27,051 nucleotides of DNA from Paraglomus occultum. Its lineage: Eukaryota > Glomeromycota > Glomeromycetes > Paraglomerales > Paraglomeraceae. The translations under genes were made by a program, and so were the position numbers. The notes beneath the pieces are model-generated. The model was not told the origin of the DNA. It saw only the letters and a program-made list of their open reading frames with translations, and did no database searches. Positions 9,401-18,904 of the stretch are shown here, one piece after another; positions within the stretch are counted from its first letter, which is position 1, and the number at the start of each line of letters is the position of its first letter. Location of the stretch: the NCBI GenBank assembly GCA_910592205.1, contig CAJVPJ010000363.1, positions 1 to 27,051 on the forward strand, read 5' to 3'.

Positions 9401-12144
9401 AAATTGGTGACAGACTTTAAAGTCGTAGTGAGATTTTTGGGTGATTTCGAAGGGGTGGCTATGAGACACGTGAGTATTTATGATTGTATATGTCTGTTTA
9501 ACCGGCGCGTGATTTATCACAATTAATTGCTTTCTTGTACAGACAATAGCGGATCAGTACATTGCAACCCCCATTGGCCTGTTTCATCCATTCCAAACGG
9601 TAATCGGCCGTATTACTGGCATAGACACTGAACGTGGTAAACTCGAACTCACTCTCAAGCCTTCAGAGACGCCGATATCATCTATTCCGTACATATCCGA
9701 GGATGATTTCATCAAAAGCTACTTTGCCGAAATCCCTCAACCATCTTTTGCAAAGTTCATTCAAATAGGTCGGAAAGTGAAAGCCAAGGTGATCCAAATA
9801 ACAGAGGACGCGTGGAACGTCGAAATGAAAAATAGTGTTAATGGTATTGTTCGGAAAGAACAAACGGGTGGAGCGGTAGTGAACATTGGAGATGTTGTAG
9901 ATGCGATTGTATTAGATGTCGACGGTACAGAGAATACGGTTTACTTGAGTACAAGAACGGAACTACTTGAAAGTGCTGATAATGACAAGGAAAATAGGAC
10001 AAAACTTGTAAGTATAATTTGCTTTTTTGTTTCTTCACTTGATAAGACTAGCAAGGTGCTTACTATACCATTTGGTTATTAATCAAATTCAATGCGGTGT
10101 TAAATTCAGTACAAAAATTTAAAAAGTTTGGCTAAAGACGGTATACCAATTGACGCAATAGTCGAACTCGTAAAAGAAGACTATGTTATCCTCTCACTTC
10201 CCGACCATTCGTATCAATTAACGTTTGCGCCACTAAAATCCTACAACCAACGCTCAAAGCCGCTTTTTCGAGTTAAACCACTACTCAAGATCCAAACCAA
10301 AGTCATACACGTTCCCAAACCAAAAAAGAAGTCTCTTGATCGCGGAATTTCACTCATACATTCAACACCATCTGACTCCACCGCCAAGAACGAAAACTCA
10401 CTGTTGACATTGAAAGATTTCAAGGAAGGACAAAAGGTCATGGGAACAGTAACAGGAGTCGAGAAATATGGTGTATTTATAAACATTGATAATAGTAAAG
10501 TTGCAGGATTGTGTCATATCTCGAAAATTTCGGATGACTTTGTGAAAGATGTATCGAAATTGTTTTCTGTCGGGCAAAAGTTAAAGACATGTATATTGAA
10601 CATTGATCGTGAAAAAGAAAAAATATTTTTTGGACTCAAGCAATCGTACTTTGAAGACGAGGAAAATGCAGATATTGAAGACACCGTCGGAGAGGTTAGT
10701 TAACGCTTTTTTTCTCTGATTGACTGTTAAAGCGCGTGTCGCAGAGTTCTCACTGTAATACTGCATTTCCAAGATTCTTGACAGCAACACAAGCAAACCG
10801 GACAATGGTCTCTGCTTAGAGCTAGATTCCGACACTGAAATGTTCCCATCACAATCTGTTCCAATGGCGATTGAAGATGACCCCAAGATTAGCTCCGTAT
10901 TTACCAACGAAGATATAACTCCATTACCGCTTTCTGATTCATGGAATTGGATTAATGTCGATGATGGTAACAGACAGTCGAACATTAATTCCGATAATGA
11001 CAGTCTATCAGACGCGACCGATGATGATGGCAGCCCAAAGAAGAAAAAGAAAAAGAAAAAGAATTTAATCGAGGCCAAGGACATCACCGAGGATATCTCA
11101 AAACGCAAACCGGAATCCAATGCCGACTTTGAAAGACTTTTACTCGGCTCGCCTAATTCTTCTTATATGTGGATAAACTACATGGCTCATCAACTGAATC
11201 TATCCGAAATAGACAAGGCACGAGAGATAGCTGAGCGTGCATTAAAGACGATAAATTATCGGGAAGAACAGGAAAAGATGAACGTATGGACTGCGTTTAT
11301 GAATTTGGAGAATACTTTTGGAACAGAAGAGACTTTTGAACAAGTGTTCAAGCGGGCGTTACAATCGTGCGACCCGAAACAGACTTATTTTGTGCGTGCT
11401 GAGATTTATGAACAGTCGGAAAAGTCTGAGGTTGGTTTGGGCTGTGTAATTACGTTAGTGATAGATAAAATCGTATTAACACGTCTTGTTTTACTGCAGC
11501 TGGCCGAGCAGACATATAAAACAATGCTGAAAAAGTTCTCTCAGAGTTCCAAAGTATGGACGAGAGCAGGATTGTTTTACATGTTACAAGGAAAGCTCGA
11601 GACAGCTCGCGACCTATTGCAGAGAAGCTTAAAGTCACTCCCTAAACATAAACGTACGCATGATGCCATCATTATGATATATGTTTCTATTTTTGGTTCT
11701 TTTTGCTCATGATTCATGTTCAATATTAGATGTGAAGACAATATCAAAATTTGCCCAGATTGAATTTAAACACGGTGAACCCGAACGCGGGCGAACAATA
11801 TTCGAGGGTGTAATGACCACTTATCCCAAGCGCATTGATTTATGGTCGATTTACATAGATATGGAAATTAAAGTGGGCGATAAAGCAGCGGTTCGGTGAG
11901 TGAATAACGTCTGCATGATTGTAAGCGTATTTATACGTTCAATTTACCAAACTACTTTTGTTAACGCAGACGGCTCTTCCAGAGAGTGACATCCATAAAA
12001 TTTTCCTCCAAAAAGATGAAATTTATGTTTAAGAAATGGTTAATGTTTGAGAAGACGCATGGGACGGAAGACGATGTTGAAGAAGTGAAGAATAAAGCAA
12101 AAGATTATGTTGAAGGACTGGGTAGCCTGAAACAAGATGAATGA
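6416..12144 (+). CDS. RRP5: rRNA biogenesis protein RRP5 (S1 and HAT repeats), 13 exons
   Basis: RRP5 is a nucleolar factor needed for pre-rRNA cleavages that release both 18S and 5.8S rRNA. My exon model is 6416-6655, 6739-6879, 6973-7344, 7429-8103, 8187-8381, 8461-9003, 9104-9469, 9543-10007, 10110-10694, 10774-11430, 11500-11653, 11730-11895 and 11970-12144. Every junction keeps frame and gives 1577 residues (yeast 1729). The N-terminus is Lys-rich, with DFPRGG near residue 65 and a KKKRK motif in exon 2. About eleven S1-like RNA-binding modules follow (residues ~128-1180), for example LTVGTCLLGQI with GYVPITQIS, and GTVTGVEKYGVFINID. After an acidic linker and a run of eight lysines, HAT helices occupy ~1305-1577 (KFAQIEFKHGEPERGRTIFEG, DLWSIYIDMEIK). 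The exon 1 donor is ambiguous (GTACAG after 6655 or GTACAA after 6637, both in frame). Intron 2 has a TACTAAC branch point at 6937-6943. Some internal S1 modules are divergent. Confidence 0.93.
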
Positions 12145-13829
12145 AGGGATTGGGGATGTTGTTCAGCAAAATTTAGCTACAGCTATAATTTAATATTACA
12201 AAGGCGTTTTATAATAAATGTACTTAATCACAACAAACCATACTGAAAATTAATGGATAACCATATACACGTATTTTTTTTTTGCGGAAAAAATTTTGTT
12301 AACATTAAATTCAATGTCTTGTATGTAAAAAACCGAGTGTATTTTGTTTGGCAAGGGTTTGGGTTAGGGTATGATTTTGTAAATTCTGAAGAGTTGAAAA
12401 TAGAAGATTTATTTTCTTAGAAAAGGTACTGCACCAAATCTTTGGGAAAAACTTTACCATGTTCAATTGTTCTTCCGTGCTTCAGGGGGCCCTGATTGTT
12501 TTTCCAGTCGTAGAGAGATCAAAATTTCCACTGTGAGGAAGTACCAACACCGACCGTTTTGCGATAGATTCTGGTACCATTCATTGCTGATAGAATCGAG
12601 AGAATATATTCTACGAGTCAAAGTCCTGCTTCCATCATTTATCACCCATTGCAAATTCTACTTGGTGATAAGCTCCCATATCTTTGGCTGCACTTGCCAT
12701 GAATGAGTTGTCAAGGAAATGTGTACGAGGTTGATACAAAAAATTCAACCAAGTCGGTAGTTTTTACCCAAAAAGGCAGCTGCCACGCGTTTGCACCGTC
12801 GCGTTTTTTACGGCTGTGCGACTACGCCGCGAGCGTAACCACGAACTTTGGCTTTGCAACGGCCAAACTGACGTGGCTGGTTCCGAGTTAAATAAATTGT
12901 CCAGAGGAATACTATTATTGGAATTTCCAGAAAGATTTAAGTTTTTCTAAATTACGCAAGCCAGTTAAACCATTATAATTAATAATTTTATTATTTATAA
13001 AATTATGTCGGTATTTTATTGTTTCTTACTATTCATATTTATGTTATAAGATCTGACTATGACTTTATATTTGTAGGCTACTGTCAGCCACTACAATATA
13101 AATGTCTGAGAGTGTGAAGTATAGGTCATTGATCCTAGACATAAGACACTGCAGCCTTCCTTTTGTCAGAAGCATGGGAATATTCGTACTCGCCCGTTAG
13201 TGTTAAAATCAGTTCCCATATGCTCACATGACCTTAGAAATAATATAATAAAGCATGTTCTTAATATCAACGAATTCATAGCATTGTGATGTAGTTTATA
13301 TTAACTACTATGCATATTACCCCAAAGATATGCCAAGTCTATTATTATGCAAGGTGAATCATGCTTGCTATTGAGAAAATCTTGGGACTGTGGAAATGAT
13401 AGAACTCAATCGACAAGCAATATTTTTGGTAACTAATGATTGTCTACGATTCAGGCAATTTACGTGCCATCCTTATTTATGATTATGGTTACAGTTTTTG
13501 CTATAAACCGTGCATGCCTGATTTTAATAATAATAAGAGATTCATATTGACAGGTGGTGTGAGTAAACAGACTGCTGTATTGGAAGTCGGAGTTGGACGT
13601 GCGCTTTATTTGTACGACAGAACTTCCATAAGCGGCCCCGCCTCAGCTACAAGTGAATAGATTTAACTTCAACATACTATTCGTATTAGTTCCCAAATTC
13701 GGAATACATCCCACGTGACATCTGCTATAAATAGTTCAAAAAATTTCTTTTCGGTTCTCCATAATTTTTCTTTTTACTTTTCGAGAACCGCTGTCAATCG
13801 TTACTGCTCGCTTGTCGTTTCAAACAGAA
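12145..13829. other. Intergenic region between RRP5 and DPH3
   Basis: No gene is supported. The short frames at 12467-12706 (+), 12463-12654 (-), 12703-12891 (+) and 13436-13660 (+) carry no motif I recognise. A CpG-rich patch sits at about 12770-12890, well above the local GC content. A CACGTG motif at about 13712-13717 lies roughly 115 bases upstream of the DPH3 start and could be a bHLH site. Confidence 0.5.
12213..12218 (+). terminator. Candidate polyadenylation signal of RRP5
   Basis: An AATAAA lies about 70 bases after the RRP5 stop codon in AT-rich sequence. The position is plausible, but fungal signals are loose. Confidence 0.4.
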
Positions 13830-14503
13830 ATGACGTCTTTCTACGACGAAGTAGAAATCGGTTGGTATGAAGGGTAGAATTCGAGGAGAGAGTGGAGGAA
13901 AAGTGTGGTTCGGGTGGACTTGTAATTTGGTTAAAAGGGCTGCGGATTTGAACATCACAAACCTCGCCCCTGCAAACTTTGCCAGAGCAATTCAATTATA
14001 GTAGAGAGTGCTTGATTACAGTGAGCAAATATAATGAAAATTCTCTGACACTTGTTCTTATTCGGGGTTTTTTAGAGGATTTTGAGTTTGACGAAGAAAC
14101 TCAAACATACCATTATCCTTGTCCTTGTGGAGATCGCTTTGAAATCACTTTGGTAAGTAGACGTTGAAGATGATCGACCAGTCGTTTAATGTATTCGAAA
14201 GTGGTTTGGATGTATTGAACGTATCATATGCTATGCATTATTTGATTGATTGCATTCCTGTCTATTGAATAGGATGAACTAGCAGATGGAGAAGATATAG
14301 CTCGATGTCCGAGTTGTTCTTTGATGCTCCGTGTAATTTATGACCCGGTAAGAAGACAAAAACTTGCAATGCTAGGGCTATTGTATAGGTTGAATATTGT
14401 TGTAGTCTACTCAACTGACGTAACGTGTGTTGCTACGCAGGAGGACTTCCAAGAAGGCGGCGGCTCAAGCGTTGATCTACCCATGCAGCCGATTGCTGTA
14501 TAA
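13830..14503 (+). CDS. DPH3: Diphthamide biosynthesis protein 3, four exons
   Basis: DPH3 is a small CSL-type zinc-finger protein that supplies electrons to the Dph1/Dph2 radical enzyme in diphthamide synthesis on eEF2. It also contributes to Elongator-dependent tRNA modification. Exons are 13830-13860, 14076-14152, 14273-14347 and 14441-14503, all in frame, giving 81 residues (yeast 82). The start [16 protein letters not shown] matches the family. The metal ligands are Cys26 and Cys28 in YPCPCGDRF, and Cys48 and Cys51 in ARCPSCSLM. Intron 1 (215 bases) uses the unusual donor GTTGGT. The others use GTAAGT and GTAAGA. The C-terminal tail is short and ends PIAV, like the PIAA-type ends of fungal relatives. 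Nothing is missing. Confidence 0.95.
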
Positions 14504-15238
14504 GCAAATGGGCGTAATTTTTGGCCAGCACACGGAGTCAACAGAATAGGGTCCTGTGATGTATGCGTTGTCGTGTTGGTGTAAATTGGAATGCATACAA
14601 TTTCTCCATGTTTAAAATGCAAAACTTTAACATTTTATTCATTATAATAAACAATTAATAAAGCATTAATAATTTTTAATATGAAAAGAAGAAGGAGGAT
14701 AATATATCATTAAGTGACTAAACGGAAAAATAGCCCTACTACATCATCTTCCCAGAAGGCAACAAGATTAGTTATCCCATCCGCCTCTGCACAACACATA
14801 CAGCTAATGCGAATCTGTTTATTAATCCAAAAAGTCCGTCTCTTTAGCTACCATAATTAATTAAGAATAGAAATAAAATAAAAAAAAACCCAAAAACAAA
14901 AAGACTGATTGATCGTAAAGATCGTAAAGAACTCGCTAAATCTCCCCTCTCTTGTCTAAAAAAGAAAACTTTCAACATGAAACAAAACATTATATACAAA
15001 TTGACAAATGCTCACTTTCATTCTCATTAAGGAATAATGTCGATTAAAGCAGTCGAGAGAAAAAAAAAGAAAATGTCCAGTCTGAAAAAGAAGAAATTAT
15101 TCACAAGTAGAAAATAAGGCCAGATCTAGCAAACCACCCCCGCCGTCCACAACGCCAACAGTACCCGAAACAAACCCTTCCTAATACCCATAAGCTCACA
15201 CGCTTCCCTCAACGCAACGCTCTGCTCTCAGCCTACAT
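14504..15238. other. Convergent intergenic region
   Basis: The 3' sides of DPH3 (+) and the unrecognised gene at 15239 (-) meet here. The sequence is AT-rich with A-runs at about 14875-14900 and 15059-15070. I see no coding signal or RNA gene. Confidence 0.5.
14646..14662 (+). terminator. Candidate polyadenylation signals of DPH3
   Basis: Two AATAAA motifs (14646-14651 and 14657-14662) lie about 145-155 bases after the DPH3 stop codon. They are candidates only. Confidence 0.4.
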
Positions 15239-16157
15239 TTAATTCAAATCTAACCGCCCTAACCCTACGACTACTTCACTATATCTCCTATCTTCTACAT
15301 CACATCCTTGACTCTTCCATATATCTCCATTCCCACCGCCAGAGGTTACTGTTGCTCCCATCCAATCCACTCTCTCTTCATCCATTTGTCCAACTCCACA
15401 TCCCCACTCCTCATTCCACTGCATTTGATACTGATAGTCTTTATTAGGCCACTGGTAGTATGGACAGTGTTGTTGGATTGCAGAGGTGTAGCCCGGATCC
15501 TGAATAAACGTTGAAAATATCATGGGTATTGAAGGTTGTGGATAATATGACGCAGCACTGTCGTTGTTGTTATTGTTTGGTAAGGACGAAGAGGATGAAG
15601 TTGTTGAAGAAAAGGGGAAAGCAAGAGGTGCATGTATGAGGTGATGGAGAGAAGTGTTATAATAGTCTTGTTGAAAAAAGTAGCTACAGTCTTGTATGTC
15701 GTTCCATTCTTTTTCTCCAGTGTCTGTGAGTGCGAGAGGAGTTATTGGTGTTAACGGACAGGATATGGGACCTAGTCGAGGACTCGGACCTGGGGTATGG
15801 GGAGGGCTTGTAATGTCTTTTTCATTTAGCAATGAAGAAGAATCATTGCCAAACAAGAAAGGAATAGGGAAAGGAGGAGGAAAGAGGAGCAGGCAGAACA
15901 CGAATGGTAGAGTTTTAAAAGTGAAATTCGTTAGTATTCGTACGCTTTTGAATAACATCCAGAAACCAGTTATGGTTCATATGTACTTTGCCAGTATATC
16001 AAGTAGAGTTCACTAATAGCTTTTCTTGTTCAGTTGTTTACAGCACATGCTAGTGTTTGCTTAAAGACTACTCTTTGACCAACTTACCATAAGCAATTCC
16101 ATGGACAGACCCGTTTCCTCTCCTATGAGTTTCCTTGTTATTTCTTCTTTCATCCAT
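15239..16157 (-). CDS. Unrecognised 215-residue protein, two exons
   Basis: I do not recognise a family. Exon 1 is 16157-16088, from an ATG that follows an in-frame TAG. Exon 2 is 15816-15239. The intron has a GTAAGT donor. It contains a perfect TACTAAC branch point (minus strand, around 15930), and the first AG after that is exactly the acceptor that restores frame, so the model is well supported. The product begins with a basic Arg/Asn/Lys segment. It continues with a Pro-rich block (TSPPHTPGPSPR), which has S/T-P sites typical of kinase targets. Ser and Asn runs follow, then an aromatic Gln/Tyr/Trp-rich region and a Gly-rich C-terminus. It has no membrane segment or signal peptide in this model. 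It looks disordered and regulatory in character. An extra upstream exon is possible, because cacttag just before the ATG could be an acceptor. Confidence 0.6.
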
Positions 16158-16218
16158 TTCTTTTGTGTCCTAAGTGCGCTCGTACCACATGACGGGATGA
16201 TGATGTTGTTATAAATGT

Positions 16219-16269
16219 AAAAAAAAGAAAAAAAAAAAAAAAGAGAAAAAAAAAGAAAAAAAAAGAAAG
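16219..16269. repeat. 51-base polypurine tract
   Basis: Every base is A or G, mostly A-runs broken by single G residues. It lies 62-112 bases upstream of the minus-strand start codon at 16157. A dA:dT-rich tract of this kind usually excludes nucleosomes in fungal promoters. Confidence 0.9.
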
Positions 16270-16319
16270 TAAAATAAAAAGGTAAACCTTATGAAAATTT
16301 GGACACAAGAAAATAATGT

Positions 16320-16358
16320 GGGGTGGGGGAATTTGGGAATGCGGGGGATGTGGGAGGG
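16320..16358 (+). promoter_or_regulatory. G-quadruplex motif upstream of the 15239-16157 gene
   Basis: Six G-tracts of 3 to 5 bases are separated by loops of 1, 5, 5, 4 and 1 bases on the plus strand. This satisfies the usual four-tract quadruplex rule with room to spare. It lies about 165-200 bases upstream of the gene's ATG, in a genome that is otherwise AT-rich. A regulatory role is inference. Confidence 0.6.
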
Positions 16359-16907
16359 AAAATTTGTGCAGATGGGAGCGCCGTGTGCGACGATGGATCG
16401 GCAGGATGATGCAAGTCGGCGAGTAGAAAAAAAACCTGTTTGTTTGAAAAGGAAAAGGGGGGAGGGTTTGGAATGAGAAAAGAGGGAAAATAGATACAGT
16501 TAAGGTTTTGATACGGTGTTTAAAGAAGGAGATGGTTGGTGCACTCAACCTAATTATTAATTCTATTCGATAAACTTAAAATATATAATTTCGATAATCG
16601 TATATTAATTTGTTTGTGTCACTAATGTATTGTCAACGAAACTGATTGTCTCCTGCTCATGCACAGGGCAACTAGTCTGTTTGTGTATGCTTGCCGTGTT
16701 TATTATGGTAATAATAATTGGTCTTTAACCTATATTCCGATATAAACAATTTATTCTTGTTTACAAAAATAAAAAAAAATAAAAATTTGATAGATAATAT
16801 TTAATTATATCGATTGTTCATCTCTTATAAAATAGTATGAATTACTGCCAGTTTTAGTTAGATCTCGTAATGCACATTCTCCCTCTCCCTTCCCCCCCCA
16901 AACTCCT

Positions 16908-18449
16908 TTAATAGCTCAGCGGTCCGAGATAATTTCTCAACCAACTACCGAGCGGAATTCCGATGGGTCTATCTACCATCCATTCGAGGACAAAGGCCAT
17001 ATGCTCGATGAACATCTGGAGTGACATCAACGTTAGAAGCATCATCTTTGTTGCGGGCGTAGACGATTCTGTTTTGGTGATCATCATATGCGTTGTTGGG
17101 GATGAAACGAGATAAACGCCCTGGATCGGTGTGACTATGCGGATGGATTGGGAAGCGCTGACATCTGTGGGAAGATGAGCTGTGTGCATAAGTGGGTGAG
17201 GGGTGGAGAAGAGAAGAAGAAAAAAAAAAGGGGGGGAGGCAAATCACATGAAAAAATTAGTAATGCTATTGTAAACAAGAAGGGACGCAGCCACACGCCA
17301 AACAGACGATGCGATGCCTTTTATATTGTAAATAACAATATTCGTATATGTACTAACAGGGTATTTCATTCGAAGCGATATCTCTTAATACCAAAGGCAG
17401 TAGATCCTTCTCTTCTTCTTTTTCGTCTTCTTCTTCTTGTTGTTGTTGTTCTTCTTCTTCTCCCTTCTTGATATATTTGGTTACTCTCTTCCTTGTGGCG
17501 GCAGTGTTGATGATTGAGACTCTTTTTACAACCTCAATGTCATCGTCGACACCCTCTTTACTGCGCGTGCATGGCGGGTGGCTTCCCGATAAAGTAGTAT
17601 CGGATTGATTTGCTAAATAGAATGGGTTTGATATTTTGGGAAAATGAATAATTAAATAGGCGTATTCAATAACATGCATCAATAAATATTGAAAGAGCGG
17701 TTACTTTGTTTGTCAGACTTGGCTGTATCCGAGGATGCATACTCGTCTGATACGTCGTATGCTGTAATCTCTCCTGCTGCAGTTTCTGGGGCAATTTCTG
17801 GGGTAGCAGCAGCAACAGCAGCAACAGCAGCAGCAGCAGCAGCAGCAGCAACAGCAACAGCAGCATCTATTTTTGTTGCATCTTCACCAGTGCTTGTTTT
17901 CTCAGCTGACCCTTTTGTAATATCACCTGATGCTAAAATTAATTAACTAGTTAATTAAAAGGTTAGGTATCTCGTAAAATGTATCGGCTTTTACCATTTT
18001 CATACCATTTTCCTCCGGTCTCTCACTTTCATTCTCTCTTGAACGCTCCAAATTTATGGCAGCTATTTCGCCGTTCACTGGTTCTGCTTTAAATACTGTG
18101 ACACAATTAACGCCCATCTAATATCAAGAATTTTCTTGATTCGACGTTTCCTTGCAAATACTCACGAGGGGAAGCAATAGCTCTTCGCAGTGAATCGGAA
18201 TCTTCATTAAATGTAACTTCCGGGTTAGTCGGTGCTGCAGGCGGAGAGGTTGCATCCTTTTAAAGGGAAATTAAAATAAAATACAATAAGAAATTAAACA
18301 ATAATTCATGCCGTAAAAGAACAAAAAGCTCGATCCTTTTTTACCCGTGGGGCTTCCTGTCTGTCATTATTAGTTGGATTATTCAGTGCCTGTTTGCGTG
18401 ATTTCTTGTCTGAAAACTTTTTCCAAATCTTGCTAAATTTCGCCACCAT
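16908..18449 (-). CDS. Unrecognised low-complexity protein with polyalanine and acidic tracts
   Basis: I do not recognise a family. Exons are 18449-18345, 18256-18166, 18095-18006, 17932-17705 and 17612-17358, all GT-AG and in frame. The start has a basic amphipathic helix (MVAKFSKIWKKFSDKK) that could bind membrane or nucleic acid. Residues 119-138 are 16 Ala and 4 Val. Exon 5 has RKRVTKYIKKG followed by a Glu/Gln-rich acidic run. The end is uncertain. Translation may stop at the TAG 17355-17353. Otherwise exon 5 may splice from a GTTAGT donor, which contains that TAG, to 17179 or 17164 and end at 16908. The second option has a TTACTAAT branch point and a strong pyrimidine tract, giving 346 or 341 residues. 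Another frame at 17140-16969 looks more protein-like but is harder to reach by splicing. The start is 455 bases from ARP2, divergent. Confidence 0.6.
17805..17864 (-). repeat. GCT trinucleotide repeat encoding polyalanine
   Basis: Twenty codons on the minus strand, GCT with four GTT interruptions, encode an Ala/Val tract inside exon 4 of the 16908-18449 gene. On the plus strand it reads as AGC/AAC repeats. The longest pure run is eight codons. Confidence 0.9.
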
Positions 18450-18904
18450 ATCGAGATAGACGGTAGTGTGTGAGAGAAAAAGATAGCGAGAAAGAGCTCT
18501 GTCAAAGGCGGATGATATTTATATTCCAGCTTTTTTGTTGACGAACGCAAGAAATCTTTCGCAAACGGGCGAAAAATGACCTAACCATTTTCTTCGCGTT
18601 GTGACGCTATGATGTGTAATATTTGAGAGGTTTGTGTCAATGTATAATATGGCATATTACCATATGCCATATGGTTGGGTAATCATCAATGACGCAAGGT
18701 AATGCCATAAGCATTAATGTCTCTTGTAATTCTCGGTAAAATAGAATATAGTGTAGTAGCGATGACGACAGAATTCACCACGTGAGGTAAATCCATACTG
18801 ATGATCGATAAGATGATCATAGAGATAATAAAACAAGGAATTTTTGTTATACCAAAAGAATTGAGAAGCATTCCTCAGACGGAAAAAAAATATATATATA
18901 CGTA
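18450..18904. promoter_or_regulatory. Divergent promoter region between gene 16908-18449 and ARP2
   Basis: This 455-base space separates the start codons of two divergent genes, so it probably drives both. It holds a perfect inverted repeat at 18647-18672 and an AT-rich run (tatatatata) at 18890-18900 just before the ARP2 start. No other coding signal is seen. Confidence 0.5.
18647..18672. repeat. Perfect 11-base inverted repeat
   Basis: The arms 18647-18657 (atatggcatat) and 18662-18672 are exact reverse complements with a 4-base spacer. The element lies within the divergent promoter, 198 bases upstream of one start codon and 233 of the other. It could be a dimeric operator-type site or a transposon footprint. 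Confidence 0.85.

Larger units (their letters stand above)
16158..16907. other. Upstream region of the 15239-16157 gene; purine-rich plus strand
   Basis: The plus strand holds a 51-base pure A/G tract (16219-16269), a run of G-tracts (16320-16358) and more purine-rich sequence to about 16495. It then becomes AT-rich. Open frames on the minus strand here are the pyrimidine mirror of these tracts and do not look like genes. Confidence 0.5.

Noticed and set aside
12354-12372. Telomere-like GGGTTTGGGTTAGGG
   Set aside because: It is too short and irregular to be a telomeric array.
13390-13425. Second possible Sel1 trace on the minus strand (shared CGATTGAGTTCTA with 3944-3956)
   Set aside because: Only 13 bases are shared and no wider Sel1 pattern follows, so chance is likely.
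16150-16548. Minus-strand open frame rich in Phe, Pro and Ser
   Set aside because: It is the pyrimidine mirror of polypurine tracts and lacks any motif; better read as upstream DNA.
17666-17866. Minus-strand polyleucine frame
   Set aside because: It is a shifted reading of the GCT repeat, whose alanine frame fits the spliced gene.
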